From Candidatus Limnocylindrales bacterium (GTDB lineage: Bacteria; Moduliflexota; Moduliflexia; Moduliflexales; JAUQPW01), in assembly GCA_035559535.1 (NCBI GenBank), contig DATMBG010000031.1, forward strand, positions 1 to 20,653: a stretch of 20,653 nucleotides of DNA, written 5' to 3'. This document shows, piece by piece, positions 13,281 through 20,049 of this stretch. The notes under the pieces are model-generated. The model ran no database searches, had not been told where the DNA came from, and worked only from the letters and a program-made list of their open reading frames with translations. The translations under genes and the position numbers were made by a program. Within the stretch, counting starts at the first letter, position 1. Each line of letters opens with the position of its first letter.

Positions 13281-14114
13281 ATGTTTGAGATTTTCCAATT
13301 CGATTTTATGATTCGGGCCTTTGTGGCAGGAGCTGTTATTGCCCTCATTGCTCCCATGATCGGGATCTTTCTGGTCGTTCGACGTTATTCTCTCATGGCA
13401 GATACCCTGGCCCATGTGTCGTTAGCAGGGGTAGCCGTAGGTCTTCTGACTAAGATGAATCCACTGGTAACCGGCATTGTAACCCCTGTAATCGCGGCGT
13501 TTTGTATCGAAAAGCTGAGAAGTGCCAGAAATATATCGGGTGAATCCCTCCTGGCTCTGTTTCTTTCTGGAAGTCTGGCCATCGCCATCGTTCTTCTAAG
13601 CATAGCCAAGGGATTCAACGCCAGCCTTTTTAGCTTTCTATTTGGAAGTATCTCAACCGTTATGCCGAATGATTTATACCTGATTGTAGGCCTGGGAATT
13701 TTGGTTTTAGTTACCATCCTGGCGCTCTATAAAGAATTATTTGCCGTTTCCTTCGATGACGAATTGGCAAGAGCCTCGGGTATTTCCGCTCCGGTCTTTA
13801 ATCTGATACTCACCGTCTTAGCCGCCATAACGGTATCCCTGGCCATGAGAATCGTAGGGGTGTTACTCATAGGCGCTCTCATGGTTATACCTGTTATAGC
13901 TGCCATTCAATTTGGGCGTAGCTTTCGCCAAACCCTCCTTCTCTCTATCGCCTTTTCTTCCCTGTCTGTATTCCTGGGACTCTTCCTGTCTTTCTACCTG
14001 GATCTGGCCAGTGGGGGAACCATTGTCGTGATTGCCCTTATTATTTTTTTATTGAGCCTGTTAAGACAGACCTTGAAAAAAACTTTTCTCATTAAAGTCC
14101 AAAGTGGATTTTAA
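13281..14114 (+). CDS. znuB: metal ABC transporter permease (ZnuB family)
   Basis: The 277-aa inner-membrane permease has about eight to nine hydrophobic segments. Diagnostic segments are GIFLVVRRYSLMADTLAHVSLAGVA near the N-terminus, the coupling segment with the family's D-x-x-H-V-S-L-A-G, a central SFLFGS, and the late MRIVGVLLIGALMVIPVIAA helix. It completes the regulator-znuA-znuC-znuB order and starts 4 bp after the ATPase stop. It is closer to textbook ZnuB (DTLAHVSLAG) than the orphan permease at 5274, whose equivalent reads DLALAQIAALG. It converges on the AraC/methyltransferase gene, with 121 bp between the two stops and no clear terminator there. Substrate is Zn2+ or Mn2+ by family. 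Confidence 0.92.
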   Translation: MFEIFQFDFMIRAFVAGAVIALIAPMIGIFLVVRRYSLMADTLAHVSLAGVAVGLLTKMNPLVTGIVTPVIAAFCIEKLRSARNISGESLLALFLSGSLAIAIVLLSIAKGFNASLFSFLFGSISTVMPNDLYLIVGLGILVLVTILALYKELFAVSFDDELARASGISAPVFNLILTVLAAITVSLAMRIVGVLLIGALMVIPVIAAIQFGRSFRQTLLLSIAFSSLSVFLGLFLSFYLDLASGGTIVVIALIIFLLSLLRQTLKKTFLIKVQSGF

Positions 14115-14235
14115 AACTTTGGGTCCCGTCTCTGGAAGGATTTGATAGAACCTTTTCATGGTGAAGGAAGTTCCCTCCCGGCTATAAACTGGTTGCCTCT
14201 CCGGAGTTAAACGAATTGGATTTTGAAATAATTTC

Positions 14236-15150
14236 TTAGCTGGAGATACTCTGCCTGACCGCTTCCCATCCCAAAATCGCCTTCTTCCTCGCCGTACCCC
14301 ATTCATAATCCCCTATCATACCTACTTTTCGAATAACTCTATGGCAGGGAATGAGGAAGCCGATGGGATTTTGACTAACCGCCCGACCCACCGCACGGGA
14401 AGCTTTTGGTTTCCCTAGATAAGTGGCAATATCTTCATAGGAAACCAGAAACCCGGGCGGGATCCTCAGTAAAGCTTCCCAGACCTTTATTTGGAAATTA
14501 GTTCCTTTTACAAATAAATTCAGTGGGCGTATTTCTTCCCGATTTGACGATGGATTTTGTAAAGACGTCGGTGATATTATCCTTAACCGCCGAAAAGGAG
14601 TAAATATTCGATTGATCAAAGGCTGGGTATCTTGAAGGCTCTCATAAAACTGTGCCTGCTTCCATTTGTTTTTTAGATTTTTCAGGGCACCTTCCCGATC
14701 ATTGTCCTGAACAAAGGCCAGATCGCAAATTCCCCTGTCCGTTATGGAAAGTAAGCACTCTCCAAAAGGGCTGGGATGAAAGCCATACAAAATGGTCAGT
14801 CCGTAACCGTTCTTTTTAAATTCCCCGGGGGTTACCGCTTCAAAATTAATAAACAGGTCATGGAGACGACCCGGGCTGGACAATCCGGTTTCATAGGTCA
14901 CGTCCAGGATACTTTTGGATTCCTTCAGTAATTTCTTTGCATACTCAAGGGTTAAAAACTGTAAGAATCGTTTGGGGCTAATACCGGCCCAGCGTTTGAA
15001 AAGGCGTTGAAAATGATACTCACTTAGATTGACACTTTGGGCGACTTCCTTCAAATCGGGTTGTTTAAGAAAATTCTTTTCAAGGAACAAAATGGCTTTT
15101 TCTATTCGCGCATAATCTAAAGATGATTGGAGATAATTTTGCGTTAGCAT
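14236..15150 (-). CDS. AraC-type / O6-methylguanine-DNA methyltransferase fusion (Ada-like)
   Basis: A 304-aa fusion. Residues ~10-110 form an AraC-type double helix-turn-helix (LKEVAQSVNLSEYHFQRLFKRWAG, then SILDVTYETGLSSPGRLHDLF). Residues ~120-300 are the suicide methyltransferase that removes methyl groups from O6-methylguanine, with the acceptor Cys269 in IPCHRVI and the SRAVGRAVSQNPIGFLIP helix before it. E. coli Ada also has an N-terminal zinc domain whose Cys38 accepts phosphotriester methyl groups and switches the protein into an activator; that domain is absent here, so the AraC part needs another trigger or is constitutive. The frame reaches back to an ATG at 15255, but GGAGGAGG just upstream of the ATG at 15150 and the domain start favour 15150. 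It lies 132 bp downstream of the di-haem cytochrome gene on the same strand. Confidence 0.9.
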   Translation of the reverse strand: MLTQNYLQSSLDYARIEKAILFLEKNFLKQPDLKEVAQSVNLSEYHFQRLFKRWAGISPKRFLQFLTLEYAKKLLKESKSILDVTYETGLSSPGRLHDLFINFEAVTPGEFKKNGYGLTILYGFHPSPFGECLLSITDRGICDLAFVQDNDREGALKNLKNKWKQAQFYESLQDTQPLINRIFTPFRRLRIISPTSLQNPSSNREEIRPLNLFVKGTNFQIKVWEALLRIPPGFLVSYEDIATYLGKPKASRAVGRAVSQNPIGFLIPCHRVIRKVGMIGDYEWGTARKKAILGWEAVRQSISS

Positions 15151-15155
15151 GGTAT

Positions 15156-15163
15156 CCTCCTCC
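15156..15163 (-). promoter_or_regulatory. ribosome-binding site fixing the Ada-like start
   Basis: GGAGGAGG, read on the minus strand, lies 5 bases before the ATG at 15150 and outweighs the in-frame ATG at 15255. Confidence 0.65.
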
Positions 15164-15282
15164 AGGGTTTTGAGATTGTTCTTTATATCCAATATAAAAA
15201 CCCTGAGGAGGATAACCACCCAATTCTTGCTACTTTCTGATTGGAATTTCCTCATCCAGGGAAGATCTTTAACCTGGTCGGT

Positions 15283-16842
15283 TTACAAAGCTCGTAAAAA
15301 TGCAGCCAGGTCTTTTTTCTCATCTTCGGTTAACTGGGTTCCAAGGATGAGATTAAAAAACTCAACGGTATCTTCCAACGTGAGAAGGCGCCCGTCATGG
15401 AGGTAAGGCGGGGAATCTTTAATCCCCCGAAGTGGGAAAGTTTTAATAGCTCCTTCGGCGCGTCCTTTATAAAAGCGCTCTACCTGGAGATCATGCATGA
15501 GGTTATCGGTATAAAACGGGGCCGGATGACAACCCCCACATTGGCCTTTTCCGAAGAATATCTTTTCGCCCCGTAGTTCCTGCTCGGTCGCCTTTTTCGG
15601 ATCCAGTCGTCCCAGAACATCTAATTTCGGAGCCGGAGGAAAGTCGATTAAATCCTGGAACTGGGCCATCATCATCACTTCATTCCGGTTTAGATCTCTA
15701 CGTCCTTTCTTTTCAGCTGTGGTCTGGTCATGATCAAAATAGGCAGAGCGATTCTCAAACTCGGTGAAGTCCTCTACAGAACGAAGGGCCCGTTTAGAAC
15801 CGAAAAGCCGTTGAATATTCACCCCTCGCAAACTGGGTGTGTCAATCCGCAGTCGGGACATTTGAGGTCGAACATCCGGGTTTAGATGAAAGGCTCCGTT
15901 GGTATGCCCATTTACGTGACAATCAAAACAGGCAACTCCGCGACTCGGCTGAGCCGTCTTTCGATCATCGGTTGCATTGAACTGTTGTTGTGGAATCTTT
16001 TCCACTAAGAGCCGGACTCCTTCAAACTGAATGGGTGAAAGAATTCCATCAAAGAGCTTATAGAAATTCTCTATGGTAATCTCCTGTCCTTTTGAAACAT
16101 CCCCTAAATCGGGTCGACTGGTTAAAAATAAGGGTGGAGGAAATTCCGGTAAAAAAGGATCGGGAATATCAAATTCTACATCAAAACGCTCTCGCTCTGG
16201 ATGAATTTCGGTCATTACCCGGGGAAATACCATCCCACCGGTAGAATGAAGGGGATGGGGCAGGGGAAGATAAGGAAAAAGACCCCTGGCCTTGATTTCT
16301 TCAACAGGCATTCCTGCCAGTTTTTCAAAGGTCATCCCTTCTTTAAGCCGGGCCGTCGGTCCCATAGGAACTGGCTTTCCACGGGTCATGGTGACCCCTT
16401 GAATAAACCGGGGGGTGAGATCGTAGCGCTCTTCTAGTAATTTTCGCTGCTGAGCCGAAATCTGAGACCTCTGGGCCTTTTCTCGCTCTATGATCTTTTC
16501 TAAAGGTTCTGCAGGACTTAAATCAAAAATAAAGGAACTTTTACCTGTTCCTCCAAATCTAAAGATATCAGGTGGATTGGGAGTCCCCGGTTTGAGTTCT
16601 GGGGCTTGCTCGGTATCGCCTTTCCCAACGGGCTGATATTGAGGGTAGTTCCGTTCCCAATCGGGGACTACAGCCGGAGGACCTACTTCTTCAACTAGTT
16701 CTTTAGGACCTGGAATCGGCTCCCAGGGCTGCTTTTCCTGGGGATCTTTTCGTTCCTGGGCCGTTAGCTGCCAGAAAAACGACAAACCAGAAAACATTAG
16801 GAAAGTCACACCGAGATAGCGAATCCATTTTTTCTTTTTCAT
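15283..16842 (-). CDS. di-haem cytochrome c peroxidase/MauG-like protein
   Basis: A 519-aa exported protein. The signal peptide or anchor is at about 1-27 (KKKKWIRYLGVTFLMFSG). Two haem c sites are visible, CFDCH at 305-309 and CGGCH at 435-439. Around them are family segments TPSLRGV, the aromatic-rich YLHDGRLLTLEDTVEFFN and the C-terminal LTEDEKKDLAAFL, as in bacterial di-haem peroxidases and MauG-like proteins, which reduce H2O2 or oxidise a partner. Typical peroxidases have about 320-350 residues; here the first haem lies after some 300 residues, of which ~30-280 are Pro-rich and of unknown fold. The ATG at 16842 is chosen over that at 16875 because AAGGAGG stands 4 bases before it. A promoter fits at 16887-16915. 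Peroxidase activity is an inference from family. Confidence 0.83.
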   Translation of the reverse strand: MKKKKWIRYLGVTFLMFSGLSFFWQLTAQERKDPQEKQPWEPIPGPKELVEEVGPPAVVPDWERNYPQYQPVGKGDTEQAPELKPGTPNPPDIFRFGGTGKSSFIFDLSPAEPLEKIIEREKAQRSQISAQQRKLLEERYDLTPRFIQGVTMTRGKPVPMGPTARLKEGMTFEKLAGMPVEEIKARGLFPYLPLPHPLHSTGGMVFPRVMTEIHPERERFDVEFDIPDPFLPEFPPPLFLTSRPDLGDVSKGQEITIENFYKLFDGILSPIQFEGVRLLVEKIPQQQFNATDDRKTAQPSRGVACFDCHVNGHTNGAFHLNPDVRPQMSRLRIDTPSLRGVNIQRLFGSKRALRSVEDFTEFENRSAYFDHDQTTAEKKGRRDLNRNEVMMMAQFQDLIDFPPAPKLDVLGRLDPKKATEQELRGEKIFFGKGQCGGCHPAPFYTDNLMHDLQVERFYKGRAEGAIKTFPLRGIKDSPPYLHDGRLLTLEDTVEFFNLILGTQLTEDEKKDLAAFLRAL

Positions 16843-16846
16843 AAAA

Positions 16847-16853
16847 CCTCCTT
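16847..16853 (-). promoter_or_regulatory. ribosome-binding site fixing the cytochrome start
   Basis: AAGGAGG read on the minus strand, 4 bases before the ATG at 16842; it decides against the in-frame ATG at 16875. Confidence 0.65.
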
Positions 16854-16886
16854 CTCGGAAAGATCTTGCATACAAAGATTAACCAA

Positions 16887-16915
16887 ATTATCTAAACGAT
16901 ATATAATATATTCAA
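16887..16915 (-). promoter_or_regulatory. sigma-70-like promoter of the di-haem cytochrome gene
   Basis: On the minus strand TTGAAT (16915-16910) and GATAAT (16892-16887) are exactly 17 bases apart in an AT-rich tract. The predicted transcript would begin near 16880, about 38 bases before the ATG. Confidence 0.5.
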
Positions 16916-17053
16916 AAATAACTTAAATGGTATATTTTTCTGTAAACATGGTTTTAATCCAAGGTATCCAGTTTTTGAATCCCCCGGTTTACCCTGAGTC
17001 TTGAGCTCTTTGTTGACAGCTAAATTTGTTTGGAAAATTTACGAGGGATTTTC

Positions 17054-17078
17054 GAAGAGTTTTTCCTTTTCATTCGTA
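17054..17078 (+). promoter_or_regulatory. putative ECF sigma promoter P1, upstream of the sigma gene
   Basis: GAAG (17054-17057), 17 bases, CGTA (17075-17078). Spacing and CGTA are typical of ECF-sigma promoters (GAAC-N16/17-CGT). From the GAAG onward 35 bases can be aligned with 19120-19154 without gaps, with 27 identities. Element C now lies between this site and the sigma-factor start, giving a leader near 390 bases. Confidence 0.5.
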
Positions 17079-17152
17079 TTAATTTATAAAAAGGTGTGCA
17101 AAACCCTCAGTTCGTAGATATTTATGAAATGGTTCGTGGAAGGGTAGAGAGG

Positions 17153-17377
17153 CATAGGTGCAGGATAAGAGTGAGATCCCTGAGGGGTGTCCCCTTAATG
17201 TCAAACGAGACGTTTAACCTACTCACCTTCCCCCCCTTTGCAGGGGAGGGAACTTTGAAGCGAAGTTCCCTCCCTTCAATTCCCCCCGCCCCCTTCCCCT
17301 GCATGCAGGGGAAAGGGGGGCTTCCCTATGAAACGGAGGAGGGGACAGGGTGGGGCCGCCTTATCCTGGCGCGTATG
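17153..17377 (-). repeat. terminal-inverted-repeat element, copy C
   Basis: The right end CCTTATCCTGGCGCGTATG (17359-17377) is identical to the end of copy B; the left end CATAGGTGCAGGATAAG is a degenerate inverted copy. The element is reversed relative to A and B. Internal structure is clearest here: dyad motif (17199-17222), hairpin GGAGGGAACTT/AAGTTCCCTCC with a 7-base loop (17245-17273), and perfect palindrome TTCCCCTGCATGCAGGGGAA (17294-17313). No protein is encoded. Confidence 0.75.
17199..17222 (-). repeat. dyad motif copy 7, inside element C
   Basis: Plus strand TGTCAAACGAGACGTTTAAC then CTAC; the core AAACG-TCT-CGTTT dyad is intact on the reverse strand. Confidence 0.65.
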
Positions 17378-17473
17378 AGGTAGAGAGGTCAGACCGGTAT
17401 TCATTCAATGTCATTTTGGCCATCGCGGGTTACAACTGGGAGATACTATAAACATGGAGTGTAATTCACTTAC

Positions 17474-18031
17474 ATGGGTTTTAATCTTTCACATCTGGAC
17501 GATGAGTCGCTAATTCTTCAGATAAAGGAGGGGAAGCATCAAGCCTTTGAGGAAATTGTTAACCGTCATGCGAAACGATTTTACAGCCTTGCCTATCGAC
17601 TTGTTTTTAACAGGGAGGAAGCCGAGGATATTGTCCAAGACGCATTCCTGAAGTTGTGGAATAAGCCCGAACTATGGGACTCAAAGAAACGGGTAAAATT
17701 CACCACCTGGTTTTACAGAGTTGTTACAAACCTTTGTATTGATCATAACAAGAAGAAAAAGCCGGTACCTTTATCTGATAAGATCTCGATCCGGCATGAG
17801 CAACCCGGACAAGATGTTTTGTTAGATCATCAACAAAAACAGGTATTGTTAGATAACCTCATACGGGAATTACCCGAAAGGCAACAGCTTGCGATTAATT
17901 TATGTTTCTATGAAGGGTTGAGTAATGAGGAGGCTGCTGAAATTATGGGTGTGAAGGTCAAGGTATTACAGTCCTTAATCATGCGGGCCAAAATGACCTT
18001 AAAGGAGAAGATTAAACCGTATTTAGATTAA
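17474..18031 (+). CDS. ECF-type RNA polymerase sigma factor (RpoE/CnrH-like)
   Basis: The 185-aa protein has the two conserved domains of group 4 sigma factors. Region 2 (about 22-95) includes EEIVNRHAKRFYSLAYRLV, the core-binding NREEAEDIVQDAFLKLW and the -10 recognition stretch KFTTWFYRVVTNLCIDHNKKK. Region 4 (about 130-182) includes LPERQQLAINLCFYEGLSNEEAAEIMG and VKVLQSLIMRAKMTLKEK, which read the -35. Length is normal. The sigma factor would be held by the product of the next gene, 14 bp downstream, and freed by an envelope or metal signal through the third gene. The order sigma, small TM protein, periplasmic Metal_resist-like protein recalls CnrYXH or NccYXH of Cupriavidus. A candidate promoter for autoregulation lies at 17054-17078. 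No strong ribosome-binding site precedes the ATG; no in-frame alternative exists because TAA lies just upstream. Confidence 0.93.
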   Translation: MGFNLSHLDDESLILQIKEGKHQAFEEIVNRHAKRFYSLAYRLVFNREEAEDIVQDAFLKLWNKPELWDSKKRVKFTTWFYRVVTNLCIDHNKKKKPVPLSDKISIRHEQPGQDVLLDHQQKQVLLDNLIRELPERQQLAINLCFYEGLSNEEAAEIMGVKVKVLQSLIMRAKMTLKEKIKPYLD

Positions 18032-18045
18032 GGCGGGATAGGATT

Positions 18046-18474
18046 ATGGATCTTAAACAATTCAAAGAAAATCTATTATTATACGGTGCTGATGTGCATC
18101 GATGGCCGGAAGAAATAAGAAATGCAGGCCTGGAGGCGTTAAAGAATTCTTCTGAGTTTCGGTTTTTAGCCGATGAAGAAGCAAAGTTCGAGAGAGTTCT
18201 CAAAAGTAGAAAATATGAAGAACCCGATAGCTATCTCGAACGGCGGATTATTTCTGCAGCCTTGCGAATAAAGAAGAATCCACCCTCCAGTCTGGGTATC
18301 TTTCTTTTGGAGTTACTGGCCGAATTCAGATTACCCAGACCGGCGTTGATAGCACTTTCCATCTTGATCATTGGATTTACTATAGGTTTTTTAGATCCCA
18401 TAGCATCGGCGCCAACCGAACAAGACCCTACAACTTTACAGGCGTTTTTGTATTACGAGGAGGAGATACCATGA
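18046..18474 (+). CDS. candidate anti-sigma factor, single-pass membrane protein
   Basis: A 142-aa protein with a cytoplasmic N-terminus (1-97), one transmembrane helix (about 98-116, ALIALSILIIGFTIGFL) and a short periplasmic tail. The start, FKENLLLYGADVHRWPEEIR (6-25), matches a motif (YGxDxxRWP) seen in small proteins next to ECF sigma factors in many proteobacteria. No HxxxCxxC zinc motif is present, so it is not a ZAS-type anti-sigma factor; topology resembles CnrY, which clamps its sigma factor with an N-terminal helix. It lies 14 bp after the sigma gene and overlaps the sensor-like gene by four bases (ATGA). Anti-sigma function is inferred from topology and position. Confidence 0.72.
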   Translation: MDLKQFKENLLLYGADVHRWPEEIRNAGLEALKNSSEFRFLADEEAKFERVLKSRKYEEPDSYLERRIISAALRIKKNPPSSLGIFLLELLAEFRLPRPALIALSILIIGFTIGFLDPIASAPTEQDPTTLQAFLYYEEEIP

Positions 18475-18950
18475 GTAGAAAAATAAAAATTTTGATGCTG
18501 GGTTCACTTTTCCTGAATATTCTACTCATTGGCGCCAGTATTGGACATATCTCGCACAGTCTTGGTAGAAATCATTGGGGTAGAAAGCCCGGGCCGGAAT
18601 TTACCGTTCAACTTCCCAAAGATAAAGAAAAACTGTTTTTTGAAACCATGGAGAAGGCTCGTCTGGAGAATAAAGAAATTTACCGGCAAATTAGAGAAAC
18701 CAGGGAAAAGGCAATAGCCATCTTAACCGCGCCGGAGTTTGATGAAGCGGCGTACCAGAGGGAGGTAGAAAAGCTGCATGAACTACGGGGTCAGATGAAG
18801 CAACGTTTTGCTAATGCTACCATCGAGTTGGCCAAACAGTTCAATCAAACAGAAAGAAAAGCCCTGGCCGAATATCTCAGACATCCTCCACCCCCTCCGT
18901 CAGGAGCCAGATTCAACTCTCCTCCTTCTGAGGTTTCTCTCCCTCGATAA
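18471..18950 (+). CDS. periplasmic heavy-metal sensor-like protein (Metal_resist/CnrX type)
   Basis: A 159-aa membrane-anchored periplasmic protein. One TM helix (about 7-25) is followed by GHISHSLGRNHWG, with His26, His29 and His35 close to the membrane. A helical hairpin (about 50-136) follows: KEKLFFETMEKARLENKEIYRQIRETREKAIAIL then a DEAAYQREVEKLHELRGQMKQRF helix and TERKALAEYL. This is the pattern of the Metal_resist family (CnrX, NccX, ZraP-like). The C-terminus is Pro-rich (HPPPPPSG) and probably unstructured. It overlaps the anti-sigma gene by ATGA. By analogy with CnrX it would bind a metal ion or misfolded protein and relieve the anti-sigma factor; which metal cannot be told. Confidence 0.82.
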   Translation: MSRKIKILMLGSLFLNILLIGASIGHISHSLGRNHWGRKPGPEFTVQLPKDKEKLFFETMEKARLENKEIYRQIRETREKAIAILTAPEFDEAAYQREVEKLHELRGQMKQRFANATIELAKQFNQTERKALAEYLRHPPPPPSGARFNSPPSEVSLPR

Positions 18951-19004
18951 TCCATCGGAGTCTTAGAGGTTTGGGGATCCCCTTTCTCCAGCGATTGGGT
19001 CTTA

Positions 19005-19023
19005 CGCAGGCAAGATGCCTGCG
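19005..19023. repeat. CGCAGGC hairpin repeat
   Basis: CGCAGGCAAGATGCCTGCG pairs over 7 bp around AAGAT. It lies 55 bp after the sensor-like gene and may act as a processing or termination hairpin; the same phrase type is a common dispersed repeat in bacteria. Confidence 0.5.
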
Positions 19024-19119
19024 CTCCCAGGGTTATCTGGTCTGGAGGGTTTCCTTTCTCCACCGACCGGGGCAGAGGGAGTTCATAATTAAAAATTAAA
19101 AAAATATCTAAAAATTTCC

Positions 19120-19144
19120 GAAGACTTTTTTCCCTTTGTTCGTA
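19120..19144 (+). promoter_or_regulatory. putative ECF sigma promoter P2, upstream of the Spy-like gene
   Basis: GAAG (19120-19123), 17 bases, CGTA (19141-19144), with the same downstream TATYAATYTATA pattern as P1. The leader to the ATG at 19505 would be about 350 bases. Confidence 0.5.
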
Positions 19145-19504
19145 TCAATCTATAGAAGATGCAAGCTTACCATCCTCATCAGCCAGATCTGTCAGGACTG
19201 TAAACCCTGGGATACAAAAGTCCACCGTTTAGAAGAGTCACCTCCCTTTCATACCGGGGGTAACTCAAAAGGTTTTGAAGCGGATACCTGCCTTTTGGAT
19301 GGGCAGGGGGGAGGGTGTTAAGCAAGCACCGACTTGGATAAGAATGATCGGTGAGTGGACAACGTTAAATAAGTCCAGGTCCGTTAATAAGTTAGGTTTC
19401 ATACCGGAAAAAATAACGGTCGGGTAGATCCTTATTTTAAGGACTTACCCTTCCACTTAACCTGATCAAAGTAACCAAATTAGGAGGACTTAAGGAGGTT
19501 TTTC

Positions 19505-20020
19505 ATGAGTAGACGTTTAAGAAAAGTTCTGTGGATTTTGCCTGTTGTGGTACTAGGATTTACATCACTGGCTTATAGCCACTTTGACCCAAGGGGTTGG
19601 GGATCCAGATCCCGCATGTTTAAATGGTGGGAGCGTCCGGAGGTGGTTCAGCGATTGAAACTGACCGACCAGCAAATCAATCAAATTCGAGAGATTTATT
19701 CTGGAGAAACAAAGAAGTCGATCGATTTAAAGGCAGAGTTTGAAAAACAGCATTTAGAGCTTGAACAGCTTTTACAACAAGATCCTCTGGACGAGGACAA
19801 GATTGCCAAGCAGATCGATAATGTTCAGGCCGCCCGTGCTGCTTTAGCCAAAAATCAACTTCTTATGCGGGTTAAGATAGCCAAAGTCCTGTCTTCTGAC
19901 CAGCGAAAGCAGTTAGATACCATAAGAAAGGAAATGCGGGAACAGGCTATGAGGAGATACTCAGAGAGGGGTCCCAGAAGGTCTGAAGGGCCTCGTCCTC
20001 CTGAAGAACCTCATCCATAA
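19505..20020 (+). CDS. Spy/CpxP-like periplasmic protein
   Basis: A 171-aa exported protein. The signal peptide is about 1-25 (VLWILPVVVLGFTSLAYS). The mature part is helical with the two LTxxQ motifs that define the Spy/CpxP family: LTDQQ at 53-57 and LSSDQ at 129-133, separated by a long charged hairpin (KSIDLKAEFEKQHLELEQLL). The tail is Pro/Arg/Glu-rich (RRSEGPRPPEEPHP). Spy is an ATP-independent chaperone and CpxP a stress sensor; ZraP-like relatives bind zinc. AAGGAGG lies six bases before the ATG, a strong ribosome-binding site. An ECF-like promoter lies 360 bp upstream, and the gene probably belongs to the sigma-factor regulon. Mature N-terminal HFDPRGWGSRSRMFKWW could bind metal, but this is speculative. 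Confidence 0.83.
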   Translation: MSRRLRKVLWILPVVVLGFTSLAYSHFDPRGWGSRSRMFKWWERPEVVQRLKLTDQQINQIREIYSGETKKSIDLKAEFEKQHLELEQLLQQDPLDEDKIAKQIDNVQAARAALAKNQLLMRVKIAKVLSSDQRKQLDTIRKEMREQAMRRYSERGPRRSEGPRPPEEPHP

Positions 20021-20049
20021 GCCTGGCCATTTTATAAAGATAAAAAAAT

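Larger units (their letters stand above)
18951..19504. other. 554-bp spacer with repeats and a second putative ECF promoter
   Basis: No convincing gene is present. It holds a direct repeat (CCTTTCTCCAGCGATTGGG at 18981-18999 and CCTTTCTCCACCGACCGGG at 19053-19071), a CGCAGGC/GCCTGCG hairpin (19005-19023), an AT-rich tract (19087-19118), the ECF-like site at 19120-19144, and CCTGCC/GGCAGG hairpin arms near 19290-19311. A 61-codon frame at 19136-19321 starts inside the promoter and has no family signature. Confidence 0.5.

Noticed and set aside
15151-15255. N-terminal extension of the Ada-like protein
   Set aside because: A strong GGAGGAGG site 5 bases before the ATG at 15150 marks the real start; the extra 35 residues match nothing in the AraC domain.
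17096-17383. 95-codon and 60-codon frames upstream of the sigma-factor gene
   Set aside because: They are translations of repeat element C, in both directions, with no protein family signal.
19136-19321. 61-codon frame with several cysteines in the spacer before the Spy-like gene
   Set aside because: It begins inside the putative ECF promoter, lacks a ribosome-binding site and crosses hairpin repeats; CxxC looks like chance.
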